A DNA stretch of 64,000 bases from Pseudomonas koreensis (GTDB lineage Bacteria; Pseudomonadota; Gammaproteobacteria; Pseudomonadales; Pseudomonadaceae), in contig NZ_JAAQYM010000007.1 of assembly GCF_012986595.1 (NCBI RefSeq), forward strand, positions 372,001 to 436,000. Reading direction: 5' to 3'. Below, in pieces: positions 1-7,524 of this stretch. Made by a program: the position numbers and the translations under genes. Under the pieces are notes generated by a model. It did no database searches. It worked only from the letters and a program-made list of their open reading frames with translations, and was not told the DNA's origin. The stretch's first letter is position 1, and each line of letters opens with the position of its first letter.

Positions 1-1012
1 CGAACGCCAGCAAGCGTTGGGTGAGGGCCGCTGCACTCGTCGCCGAATTCAGCGCCGATTCGGCATACAGCCTGACTTTGTCCGGGCGGTTGTCGGCGAT
101 GCGTTTCTGGATCAGCTCAAGGCTGGTGATGATGCCGGTCAGCAGATTGTTGAAGTCGTGGGCGATACCGCCGGTGAGCTTGCCCAGTGCGTCCATTTTT
201 TGCACTTGCAGCAATTGCAATTCGGCGCGGGCCAATTGCGAGGTGGTGTCGTCCAGCCGCGCCAGATGCGAGCGCTCACGGTGGCGATGCTCAGTCACGT
301 CTTCGACGAATACCAGGCTCAAGTGCGGCGTGCGGTAAGGTGAAATCTGCCACAGGGTTTCACGAATCTCGCCCTGCACCCGCATGTTCAGCGTGCCTTT
401 CCAGCGCTCGCCATCGACCAGGCGCAAGCGCAGTTCATTGAGGATGGCGCTCTGCTCGTCGGCGAAGCACTCCTTCAGGCTTTGCGGATCTTGGTTGTCG
501 AGAATCAGTTGGGTAAAGGCGTGGTTGCATTCGTGCACTTTGAGGTTGGCGTCGAGCACTGCAATCGGTGCGGACACATTGACGAAAATCTCGCGGAATC
601 GCGCTTCGCTCTCACGCAGGGCGTTTTCCGTGTCACGCACCCGCAGCAAGGTGCGCAGGGTCGCCAGCAATACGTCCGGGTCCACCGGGTGAATCAGGTA
701 GGCATCGGCGCCGGCGTCGAGGCCGGTGATGATATCGCCGGTCTGGATCGAGGCGGCAGACACGTGAATCACCGGCAGCAATGCGGTGCGCGCATCGGCG
801 CGCAGGGCGCGCACGATGTCGAAGCCGCTCATGTCCGGCAGGTTGACGTCGAGAATCAGCGCATCGGGCAGCTCGCTCTCGATCAGGGCCAGGCCCTCGG
901 TGCCAGTGCCGGCCTCCAGCACTCCATAATCGTGACGTTCCAGACGCTTGCGCAAGGCATAGCGAGTGGCGACGTTGTCATCGACGATCAACAGGCGAAT
1001 GTCACGTTTCAT
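1..1012 (-). CDS. Hybrid response regulator-PAS-histidine kinase (partial, 3' end outside window)
   Basis: Two-component signalling protein, last gene seen of the stressosome operon. The visible part begins with a receiver domain (about residues 1-120, acidic pair VDD and phosphoacceptor Asp in LILDVNLPD). A PAS-like domain follows (about 130-260, ending in an FVEDVTEHR PAC-type motif), then a short coiled coil and the H-box GGIAHDFNNLLTG of a histidine kinase. The ATPase domain lies beyond the left edge. The ATG overlaps the stop of the upstream kinase by 11 bases, which fixes the start and argues for translational coupling. The receiver's usual switch Lys (KP) is His here (LIHPVD). Cytoplasmic: no membrane segment in the visible part. 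Confidence 0.9.
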   Translation of the reverse strand, partial: MKRDIRLLIVDDNVATRYALRKRLERHDYGVLEAGTGTEGLALIESELPDALILDVNLPDMSGFDIVRALRADARTALLPVIHVSAASIQTGDIITGLDAGADAYLIHPVDPDVLLATLRTLLRVRDTENALRESEARFREIFVNVSAPIAVLDANLKVHECNHAFTQLILDNQDPQSLKECFADEQSAILNELRLRLVDGERWKGTLNMRVQGEIRETLWQISPYRTPHLSLVFVEDVTEHRHRERSHLARLDDTTSQLARAELQLLQVQKMDALGKLTGGIAHDFNNLLTGIITSLELIQKRIADNRPDKVRLYAESALNSATSAAALTQRLLAF

Positions 1013-1877
1013 CGACGTTCTCCAGAGCGATCGCCAACGGAATGATCACGAAAAAGTTCGAACCGACCCCTGGCGCGCTGTCCATGCCGACCTCGCCACC
1101 CAGCAGGGCGGCAAAGCGTTTGCACAAGGACAGCCCCAGGCCGGTGCCGCGCAAGCGTTTCTGCAGCGGCGAGTCGACCTGGGAAAAGTCCTCGAACAAT
1201 GCGCCATGCAATTCCGGCGCGATACCTATTCCGGTGTCGCTGACGGCAAAGCGCACCTTGTCGGCGCCTTCGAGTCGCGCAGAGACCCGCACTTCGCCAC
1301 GGGTGGTGAATTTCAGCGAGTTGGAAATGAAATTGCGCAGGATCTGCGCGAGCTTCTTGTCATCGGTATACAAACGCGGCAGGCCGACCGGCTCTTCGAA
1401 AATCAGATCGACAGCGCTGGCGTCGACAATCGGCCGAAACATCCCGCGCAGGGCAGAGAACAGATCGAACATGTCGAACCAGGCGGGTGAGATGCTGATC
1501 CGTCCGGCCTCGATTTTTGCCAGATCAAGCAGGTCATCCACCATGTCGCTGAGTTCGCGGGCGGCGCTGCTGACGAATGCCACTTGCTTGTGCTGCTCGG
1601 GGCTCAGCGGGCCGTCGATTTCGTCGGCGAGCAGGCTGTTGATGCTAAGGATCGAGCCCAGTGGGGTGCGGAATTCATGGCTCATGTACGACAGAAAGCG
1701 GCTCTTGAGGTCCGACGCCTGACGCAGCTCTTCGGCCTGGGTGTCGAGTTCGGCATACAGGGCCAGCACGCCCTGATTGGTCTCATCGAGTTCTTCGCGC
1801 AAGGCGGCGGTTTCGCTTTGCAATCGAGCGATAAGCGCGGCCTGTTCGGCACTGCTCAGGTCAGGCAATTCAGCCAT
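1002..1877 (-). CDS. Soluble sensor histidine kinase of the stressosome operon
   Basis: 291-residue kinase without membrane segments or a recognisable sensory domain. The N-terminal about 55 residues form a probable coiled coil, followed by the dimerisation/phosphoacceptor H-box (SHEFRTPLGS) and a HATPase_c domain with N-box (NFISNSLKF), G1 (DTGIGI) and G2 (GTGLGLSL). An in-frame start exists 36 bases upstream, but ATG at 1877 is preferred because it overlaps the preceding gene's stop by 8 bases and begins at the family-like region. As it lacks an input domain, it may be controlled by the RsbT/phosphatase proteins encoded just upstream (inference from stressosome-linked kinases in Vibrio). 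Its likely partner is the downstream receiver hybrid. Confidence 0.9.
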   Translation of the reverse strand: MAELPDLSSAEQAALIARLQSETAALREELDETNQGVLALYAELDTQAEELRQASDLKSRFLSYMSHEFRTPLGSILSINSLLADEIDGPLSPEQHKQVAFVSSAARELSDMVDDLLDLAKIEAGRISISPAWFDMFDLFSALRGMFRPIVDASAVDLIFEEPVGLPRLYTDDKKLAQILRNFISNSLKFTTRGEVRVSARLEGADKVRFAVSDTGIGIAPELHGALFEDFSQVDSPLQKRLRGTGLGLSLCKRFAALLGGEVGMDSAPGVGSNFFVIIPLAIALENVDET

Positions 1878-2880
1878 GGGCGGCCTCCAGGGCGACAACC
1901 AGTACCGTGACATCGTCGCGCCCGCGACAGAAATCGCGGTGCAGGACGCTGGCGATGACGGCAGGATGGCGGTGCGCCAGCCCCGGGTAGTCTTGAAGGT
2001 TCCAACGGGACTGCAAGCCGTCGCTGTACATGATCAATAGATGTCCGTTCACGTGAGCATAGTCAAAGGGCTGGGCTTTCCGGTACTGGCCACCGACGAT
2101 ACCCGGGTGCGAGGCCAGACCGCGGGATTTGCCACCGGCAATCAGGCTCGCGCCAATGTTACCGACACCGGCGAACGTCAGGCTGGCCCGATCAGCGCGG
2201 AACTGGGCAAACGCCACCGCACCGCCGCGTGTGCCGATCATGTCGCGGTGCAAATCTTCCATCAACAGCGTCGGTGCGCTGAACGGTGCCCGGGCAAACG
2301 CGTCCTCTCCGGCTCGAGCCGCACGCTCGGCGTCTTCACCGTGACCGAGGCCGTCAATGATCATGGCGCTGATATCACCATGGTGATACGCCAGATGCCA
2401 GACATCGCCGCAAGCCGGGTCGTTATGCAGCGAGTGCTGACTGACGCCATACGCCAGATCCGGCTGACGGTCGCTGCGCGGATACAGACGAGCGAGGAGG
2501 ACGGCTCCACGCTGATCAGCAAATGCGTCGAACACATCGGCCTGTCGGGCTACCGCACCCAAACCGATGCCCTGGGTGCCGCCAGTGGAAAAACCGTCGG
2601 TCAGACAAGCGTCCAGATCGAAGCCTTGGGCCCGGTCGATCGCGATCATCTCGATACCGTTGTCGCCCTGGCGTGGCAGCACGCGCAAATGAATTTCACC
2701 GCGAAGGGCATGTTTGAGCACATTGCTGGCAAGCTCCGTGGCCACCAGGGCCACGCGGCCGGCATCACTCTCACCAAAGCCATTCTGTTCGGCGAGCCGC
2801 TGTGCCGTGCGCCGGGCAAAGCCGATCTGGCTGCTGTCTTCGATCAGCAGCACCTGGGTCATTGACCCTGTGATATTCAT
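1870..2880 (-). CDS. RsbT/RsbW-type ATPase fused to SpoIIE (PP2C) phosphatase
   Basis: 336-residue cytoplasmic protein with two regulatory domains. Residues about 15-135 form an anti-sigma-type HATPase domain (ATELASNVLKHA N-box, GIGLGAVARQ G-box). Residues about 150-336 form a SpoIIE/PP2C phosphatase with the metal-binding Asp motifs IIDGLGHGEDA, MYSDGL and RDDVTVLV all present. In stressosome systems a PP2C phosphatase (RsbX) resets phosphorylated RsbR/RsbS, or RsbU is activated by RsbT; which role applies here is inference. The chosen ATG (2880) overlaps the rsbT stop as ATGA; an in-frame ATG two codons earlier is less likely. Confidence 0.88.
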   Translation of the reverse strand: MNITGSMTQVLLIEDSSQIGFARRTAQRLAEQNGFGESDAGRVALVATELASNVLKHALRGEIHLRVLPRQGDNGIEMIAIDRAQGFDLDACLTDGFSTGGTQGIGLGAVARQADVFDAFADQRGAVLLARLYPRSDRQPDLAYGVSQHSLHNDPACGDVWHLAYHHGDISAMIIDGLGHGEDAERAARAGEDAFARAPFSAPTLLMEDLHRDMIGTRGGAVAFAQFRADRASLTFAGVGNIGASLIAGGKSRGLASHPGIVGGQYRKAQPFDYAHVNGHLLIMYSDGLQSRWNLQDYPGLAHRHPAVIASVLHRDFCRGRDDVTVLVVALEAAHG

Positions 2881-3281
2881 GTCCATCGGGTGATCGTTAT
2901 ACGTGTACCCTTGCCGGGCTCTGTGTCCAGTTCGAATTCTTCGACCAGGCGTTTTGCCCCGGTCAGGCCCAGGCCCATGCCGCTGCCGGAGGTCCAGCCG
3001 TCGGTCATCGCCAGTTTGATGTCGGCGATGCCCGGGCCTTCGTCGCGGAACGTCAAGCGCAGACCGACCTTGTGATCTTCATCGAGAATCTGCCAGTCCA
3101 TGTCGCCGCCGCCACCGTAAACCATGGTGTTGCGGGCCAGTTCACTGACCGCCGTGACCATTTTGGTCAGGTCGATAAGGCGCATCCCGCACTCGGTGGC
3201 CAGCTTGCGGGCGGTCTGGCGTGCGAGCACGACATCCTGCTCGATATTGATCGGTTGAGTACCGCTGCTGCGTACGGTCAT
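2877..3281 (-). CDS. rsbT: Stressosome switch kinase RsbT
   Basis: 134-residue GHKL-fold serine/threonine kinase of the RsbT/RsbW family. The N-box SELARNTMVYGGGG and the ATP-lid motifs DEGPGI and GSGMGLGLTG are intact. In Bacillus, RsbT is held by RsbR/RsbS, phosphorylates their STAS domains under stress and is released to activate a downstream effector. Here it sits between rsbS (ATGA overlap at its start) and the phosphatase gene (ATGA overlap at its end). No SigB-type sigma factor is visible in the window, so output probably passes to the phosphatase or the two-component genes downstream. Confidence 0.93.
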   Translation of the reverse strand: MTVRSSGTQPINIEQDVVLARQTARKLATECGMRLIDLTKMVTAVSELARNTMVYGGGGDMDWQILDEDHKVGLRLTFRDEGPGIADIKLAMTDGWTSGSGMGLGLTGAKRLVEEFELDTEPGKGTRITITRWT

Positions 3282-3640
3282 TGCCGGTTCACTCGTTCCT
3301 GCAGCAGTTTCATCCCGCGCTCGACGTTCAGTGCGGTGCTGACACCCGGCAGGGTCAGGCCGAGTTCGACCAGGGTGATTGCCACCGCCGGCTGCATGCC
3401 GACCAGCATGGTTTCGGCGTCCATGATTTTCGAAAGGGCGGAAATCGTGCTGATCATCCGGCCAATGAACGAATCGACCATGTCCAGCGCCGAGATGTCG
3501 ATCAGCACGCCACGCGCCGAGGTCGTGCTGATGCGTTCGGACAAGTCGTCCTGCAACGTCAGGGCGAGCTGGTCATGCATGTCGACCTGAATGGTCACCA
3601 GCAGGAACTTGCCCATTTGAAGAATCGGAATGCGCTCCAT
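3278..3640 (-). CDS. rsbS: Stressosome scaffold STAS protein RsbS
   Basis: 120-residue single STAS-domain protein, the usual RsbS length. The phosphorylatable Ser of RsbS is present in LDMVDSFIGRM (about Ser57), and the preceding GVLIDISALD strand-helix matches the family. RsbS forms the stressosome core with RsbR and binds RsbT when unphosphorylated. It overlaps rsbT by 4 bases (ATGA) and follows rsbR by only 4 bases, so the three are co-transcribed and probably translationally coupled. Confidence 0.93.
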   Translation of the reverse strand: MERIPILQMGKFLLVTIQVDMHDQLALTLQDDLSERISTTSARGVLIDISALDMVDSFIGRMISTISALSKIMDAETMLVGMQPAVAITLVELGLTLPGVSTALNVERGMKLLQERVNRQ

Positions 3641-3644
3641 TGGC

Positions 3645-4496
3645 TCAGACCGCTTTGCCGAGGCTGATGCCCAGGCGGGTGAGGGCGAGTTTCAGGGCGT
3701 CGGCCAGGTTGGCCTTGGTCACCACGCCTTGCAGGTCGAGACCCAGGTGCACGATGGTCTGGGCGATTTGCGGACGCACACCGCTGATGATGCAGTCGGC
3801 GCCCATCAGGCGGATTGCGGTCACGGTTTTCAGCAAGTGCTGGGCGACCAGGGTGTCGACCGTCGGCACGCCGGTGATGTCGATGATGGCGATTTCCGAA
3901 CCGGTGTCGACGATACGTTGCAGCAGCGACTCCATCACCACCTGCGTGCGTTGCGAGTCGAGGGTGCCGATCATCGGCAGGGCAAGCACACCGTCCCACA
4001 ACTTGACCACCGGCGTGGACAGCTCCAGCAGTTCTTCCTGCTGGCGCTTGATCACCGCTTCCCGGGATTTCTGGAACGTGCGGATGGTGTGGAGGCCGAA
4101 GGCGTCGAGCAGCTCGGAGACTTCCCACAGCTGTTCGGCCAACAGCGCTGGCTGCTCGCGATAGTGATTTTGCAGCAGTGAAAACAACGGGCCCTTGAGC
4201 GAGAAAATGAAACTGGCGGTCTGTTGTGAATCCTGACCCAGCTGTGCGCGGCTGTGGGACAGCTTTTCAAGGAACTGGCGAGTCTCCTCCCAGCCTGGTG
4301 CATTGACGTTATTGCCGTTGTCGTTTTCCAGACCGCTGACGATCAATTGCAGGAACTCGCTGGTCTGTTGCTGCAGGTCGTGATCCTTGAGGTTGCGGCT
4401 GGCACCGCTGGTTTGCAGTCCGTTGATCCATTCGCCCAACAGTTGCGCCTGTTTGTTTTTCATCGCATCAAGTGTGCTGTTCTGCAATGCTGCCAT
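3645..4496 (-). CDS. rsbR: Stressosome sensor/scaffold RsbR-type protein
   Basis: 283-residue RsbR paralogue: an all-alpha N-terminal domain (about residues 1-150, globin-like in the family, sensory) and a C-terminal STAS domain (about 160-280). Thr215 in the VDTLV motif and Thr247 in IAQT are the probable equivalents of the two RsbT phosphorylation sites of Bacillus RsbRA. First gene of the operon. The reading frame stays open upstream, but ATG at 4496 is chosen because it is preceded by GGAGCAACAGACAC and matches family N-termini. The N-terminal ligand (haem, flavin or other) cannot be told from sequence. Confidence 0.92.
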   Translation of the reverse strand: MAALQNSTLDAMKNKQAQLLGEWINGLQTSGASRNLKDHDLQQQTSEFLQLIVSGLENDNGNNVNAPGWEETRQFLEKLSHSRAQLGQDSQQTASFIFSLKGPLFSLLQNHYREQPALLAEQLWEVSELLDAFGLHTIRTFQKSREAVIKRQQEELLELSTPVVKLWDGVLALPMIGTLDSQRTQVVMESLLQRIVDTGSEIAIIDITGVPTVDTLVAQHLLKTVTAIRLMGADCIISGVRPQIAQTIVHLGLDLQGVVTKANLADALKLALTRLGISLGKAV

Positions 4497-4745
4497 GTGT
4501 CTGTTGCTCCGTAGCGAATTGGGGCCGGTTCTGCAAAAAATGACCGACGCGGAATCAGTGACATTTGCCGTTCGAAATAGTTGTTCGTGCCCGAAAGGAT
4601 ATTTTGATCGGGCACAAGGAACGCCCCGGTAACTGTAGTAGGCGTGTTTGAAAGCCGTGATGTTTTGAACGTTGGCGCCGCACGGGCTTCGAATCTTCAA
4701 GGCCGGACGGTATTGGTCTCGCCGGTTTTGAAAAACGAGGTGAGT

Positions 4746-5015
4746 ATGAACGAGCAAACGAAACAGCAACAGAACCAGAGCACAGAATCGATCAATCGCA
4801 ATGACCCGGCGATCGACCCGCAGGTGCCGGGGCAGAGCCCGACCATGCCACCCTCGGGCAACACCGAACAGGCACAGAGTGCCGATCCGGCGGTGGATCA
4901 GAAGAACAAACACACCGACAACGACAACGAGTTCAGCCCGGGTTTCGAACCTGAGCCCGATCGTCCGAAGCCCGGTGAAGAAACCGATGCCGACATCGAT
5001 ACCGACGGCGGTTAG
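4746..5015 (+). CDS. Small acidic, disordered hypothetical protein
   Basis: 89-residue protein rich in Gln, Asn, Asp, Glu and Pro, with no signal peptide, Cys or hydrophobic segment; it is probably intrinsically disordered. The start is supported by a GAGGTGAG ribosome-binding region 5-12 bases before ATG, and the end by a strong terminator immediately downstream. The frame is open further 5', but that part lacks a ribosome-binding site. I do not recognise a domain. It resembles in composition the other small acidic protein at 6158. Confidence 0.7.
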   Translation: MNEQTKQQQNQSTESINRNDPAIDPQVPGQSPTMPPSGNTEQAQSADPAVDQKNKHTDNDNEFSPGFEPEPDRPKPGEETDADIDTDGG

Positions 5016-5030
5016 GCCGCACTGAAATGG

Positions 5031-5066
5031 AAAGAGGCCGCATTCACTGAATGCGGCCTCTTTTTA
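5031..5066. terminator. Rho-independent terminator
   Basis: AAAGAGGCCGCATT and AATGCGGCCTCTTTTT form a long GC-rich stem around a 5-base loop with flanking A and T tracts, so it can end both the small acidic gene and the convergent DUF4142 gene. Confidence 0.92.
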
Positions 5067-5079
5067 TGCAGCGCCCGGT

Positions 5080-5601
5080 TTATTTGCTCGGATGCTTGGC
5101 CTGCAGCTCTTTGGCGGCGGTCAGGTGTTTTTCCAGCGCCGGCAGCATTTTCTGCGCGAAGGCTTTCAGCTCGGGAGCGCCTTTGACCTTGTCATCGGTC
5201 ACGGTATTGGCTTCTTTCTTGAACAGTTCGATGGTTTCTTCGTGGGCCTTGACCTGGTTGTTGGCATAGGCCGCGTCGAAGGATTCATCGCGCATGTCGA
5301 GGATCTTTTCCTTGGCCTGCTTGACCAGGGTGGTGGTGTCCGGAACCTTGATGTCATTGGCCTTGGCAATGCTGGCCAGTTCATCGTTGGCCTTGCTGTG
5401 GTCGGTGATCATCATGTTGGCAAATTGTTTGATGTCGGCCGACTGGCTTTTCTCCAGGGCGAGGCGACTGGTCTCGATCTCCGAGATGCCACCGGCCGCA
5501 GCGTTGTCGACGAAATCGTTCGAAGTGGCGGCGAAGGCACTGCCCATGCCGCTGCTCAAAGCGACAGCCAGAACCAGATGACGCAGGTTGAATCCGTCCA
5601 T
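5080..5601 (-). CDS. DUF4142 family exported protein
   Basis: 173-residue protein with a cleavable-type signal peptide (about residues 1-25, ending SAFA-ATSND), so periplasmic. The mature part is a four-helix, ferritin-like DUF4142 domain (GISEIETSRLALEKS, FANMMITDHSKANDEL). Family members are often stress- or starvation-induced in pseudomonads; the function is unknown. The start is chosen at ATG 5601, where GGAGAAACACC precedes it; the much longer open frame upstream has no export signal. Monocistronic. Confidence 0.9.
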   Translation of the reverse strand: MDGFNLRHLVLAVALSSGMGSAFAATSNDFVDNAAAGGISEIETSRLALEKSQSADIKQFANMMITDHSKANDELASIAKANDIKVPDTTTLVKQAKEKILDMRDESFDAAYANNQVKAHEETIELFKKEANTVTDDKVKGAPELKAFAQKMLPALEKHLTAAKELQAKHPSK

Positions 5602-5805
5602 TGGTGTTTCTCCACACAGGTTTTTGTTGACGATATTCAATGGAGGGAGCGAAGCGGGCAAAGGTTTGATCGCGTTTCCGACAGGGCGACGAACGGCAAC
5701 CGCTGGTCTGACAGGTGGTCGACAGAACGGCGCAAGCAAGGCCATTCTGATACTGGCTGACGCCATCGCTCGCGTCGGCTGCCGATCAACTGACGGAGGT
5801 GTTCC

Positions 5806-6048
5806 ATGCCGGTTTCCCATGACCTGTTTCAGGACTTGAGCTGCACGAAGGAAGAGATCCAGCAAAAACGCACCCAGGATCCACGACTGGATTCACTGAT
5901 CAACAAATACTCCCTGGCTGACGCCGAGGTGGTCAAGGCCGAAACGGCCAGCTCGGATGCACCCAGTGACGACGAACTGAAAAAACTCAAAGAGAAGCGT
6001 CTGAGGGTCAAGGACGAAATCGTCAGCCATTTGCAGGCGCCGTCCTGA
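5806..6048 (+). CDS. DUF465/YdcH-like small coiled-coil protein
   Basis: 80-residue, charged, helical protein (LFQDLSCTKEEIQQ, LKKLKEKRLRVKDEIVSHL) typical of the YdcH/DUF465 family of about 70-80 residues. GACGGAGG precedes the ATG by about 7 bases. The C-terminal half is the conserved coiled coil with the KRLRVKDEI pattern. No function is established. Single gene between the DUF4142 gene (divergent) and another small ORF. Confidence 0.85.
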   Translation: MPVSHDLFQDLSCTKEEIQQKRTQDPRLDSLINKYSLADAEVVKAETASSDAPSDDELKKLKEKRLRVKDEIVSHLQAPS

Positions 6049-6157
6049 TAACCGGATGATCCGCCGACCCACGGTGGCGGATTGATTGGAACGACAACCA
6101 CCCTCGGCACCTCGAATGTTCAGAGTCTTCATTCAGCGACTCTTTGCGAGGTGCCTC

Positions 6158-6322
6158 ATGAACAAACCCAGATTCCCCAGTGAAGAGCAGGGCGCATTTG
6201 ACCCGGTGCCGACGCATCCGGAGCCCAACAGCCCGGCGCACACCACGACCCTGCCCGAAGAGCCGGACCAGGATCTGCCGGAAGACGAAGATCCTGACAA
6301 GTTCGACAGATCCGGTAACTGA
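6158..6322 (+). CDS. Very small acidic hypothetical protein
   Basis: 54-residue Pro/Asp/Glu-rich peptide, probably disordered. The ATG follows GCGAGGTGCCTC, a moderate ribosome-binding site. Followed by a REP pair. No domain recognised; supported mainly by its position, ribosome-binding site and likeness in composition to the 89-residue protein at 4746. Confidence 0.5.
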   Translation: MNKPRFPSEEQGAFDPVPTHPEPNSPAHTTTLPEEPDQDLPEDEDPDKFDRSGN

Positions 6323-6329
6323 TAGTCCG

Positions 6330-6424
6330 CTATCGCTGGCAAGCCAGTTCCCGCGAGATTCCGGGTGTGCCGAAAATTATCAGGCACTCGCAAATCCTCA
6401 GGGACTGGCTTGCCAGTGATGACG
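6330..6424. repeat. REP pair, TCGCTGGCAAGCCAG family
   Basis: Two inverted copies (ATCGCTGGCAAGCCAGTT and ACTGGCTTGCCAGTGAT) about 55 bases apart. This is the inverted-pair (REPIN-like) layout of Pseudomonas REP sequences. It lies between a small plus-strand ORF and the end of a minus-strand gene. The same family recurs at 20166. Confidence 0.85.
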
Positions 6425-6453
6425 TCAGTCAGTCCAGCACCCATTCTGCGGCC

Positions 6454-7524
6454 TCACTTCAACGCATCCGCCAACGGCAACCGCGCCATGTGCGATGCCT
6501 TCAACGAACCCAGATACAACCAGTCCCCATACTCCCGCGCCGTGGTGATCGGCGAGTAATTGCCGCTGCTGGCATCCTGCAGATTGGCAACCACCTTGCC
6601 TTGCAGATCCAGCCCCAGCACAAACCCGCGTTTCTCCACCGGTTTGGGCAGCACGGTCAATGCGCGCACGATCACCTTGCGTACCCACGGATGCCCGGCG
6701 GTGCCATCGAGCAAGGCACTGCGCGGTGCATAGAGCGCCACCCAGAAGCGGTTGCTGCCATTGAACGCGAGGTTGTCCGGCAGGCCCGGCAGGTTGTCGA
6801 TGAACAGGTCCTGGGTGCCCGCCTTGGGGCCGCTCAGCCAATAACGGCTGATACGGTAGGCGCCGGTTTCATTGACCAGCACATAGGCGTCATCCGGGCC
6901 CAGGGTCACGCCGTTGGCGAACTCCAGCTTGTCCAGCAGCACGCTGGTCTTGCCGCTCTGAAAGTCGTAGCGCAACAGGCGCCCGTCGCCACCGTGTTCG
7001 ATGATTGCCTCGCCGTCATGGCCGTAGCCCCAGCGGCTGCTGGCATCGCTGAAGTAGGCGTAATGCCCGGACTGGTCGATGGCCACATCGTCGGTGAAAC
7101 CGAACGGCACACCGTTGGCCTCGGTGGTCAGTGCGGTCAACCGGCCCTGGGCGTCGAGCGATAACAAGCCCTTGACCCCGTCAGCGATCACCAGCAAACC
7201 GTTGGGATGCCGCGCCAGGCCCAGAGGGCGGCCGCCAGTGTCGATGAGGACCTGGCGTTGCTTGCCGTCGAGGCTGCTGCGAAGCAGGCGTCCGTCATGC
7301 AGGCCGGTGATCAGGAAATCGCCTTCCAGCAGCAGGGCTTCCGGGCCATCGATGTCGCCCGGGCCGACCTGTTTGGCCGCCTTGAGCCGCTGGTTTTCGG
7401 CATACGCTCCTTCACTCAGTGACGGTGCCGGCGGCGGCTTCCAGGCCACCGGTTGCACCTTGGTCGGCATCAGCAACAGAAACCCGATGACAAGAATGAC
7501 CAGCAGCAACAGCACGCGCTTCAT
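6454..7524 (-). CDS. SMP-30/strictosidine-synthase-like beta-propeller, membrane-anchored
   Basis: 356 residues. The N-terminal hydrophobic stretch (residues 4-19, rich in Leu/Val/Ile) is an uncleaved anchor or signal. The rest is a six-bladed propeller of the strictosidine-synthase/SMP-30 type (GPEALLLEGDFLITG, FANGVTLGPDDAYVLVNET, LPGLPDNLAFN). Homologues are often lactonases or of unknown substrate. Its ATG overlaps the stop of the upstream hydroxylase gene by 4 bases, so the two probably act on the same lipid- or sterol-like substrate (inference). Confidence 0.85.
   Translation of the reverse strand: MKRVLLLLVILVIGFLLLMPTKVQPVAWKPPPAPSLSEGAYAENQRLKAAKQVGPGDIDGPEALLLEGDFLITGLHDGRLLRSSLDGKQRQVLIDTGGRPLGLARHPNGLLVIADGVKGLLSLDAQGRLTALTTEANGVPFGFTDDVAIDQSGHYAYFSDASSRWGYGHDGEAIIEHGGDGRLLRYDFQSGKTSVLLDKLEFANGVTLGPDDAYVLVNETGAYRISRYWLSGPKAGTQDLFIDNLPGLPDNLAFNGSNRFWVALYAPRSALLDGTAGHPWVRKVIVRALTVLPKPVEKRGFVLGLDLQGKVVANLQDASSGNYSPITTAREYGDWLYLGSLKASHMARLPLADALK

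Noticed and set aside
4497..4913. N-terminal extension of RsbR by about 139 codons
   Set aside because: The extension has no family similarity, while an internal ATG at 4496 has a good ribosome-binding site and matches the usual RsbR start and length.
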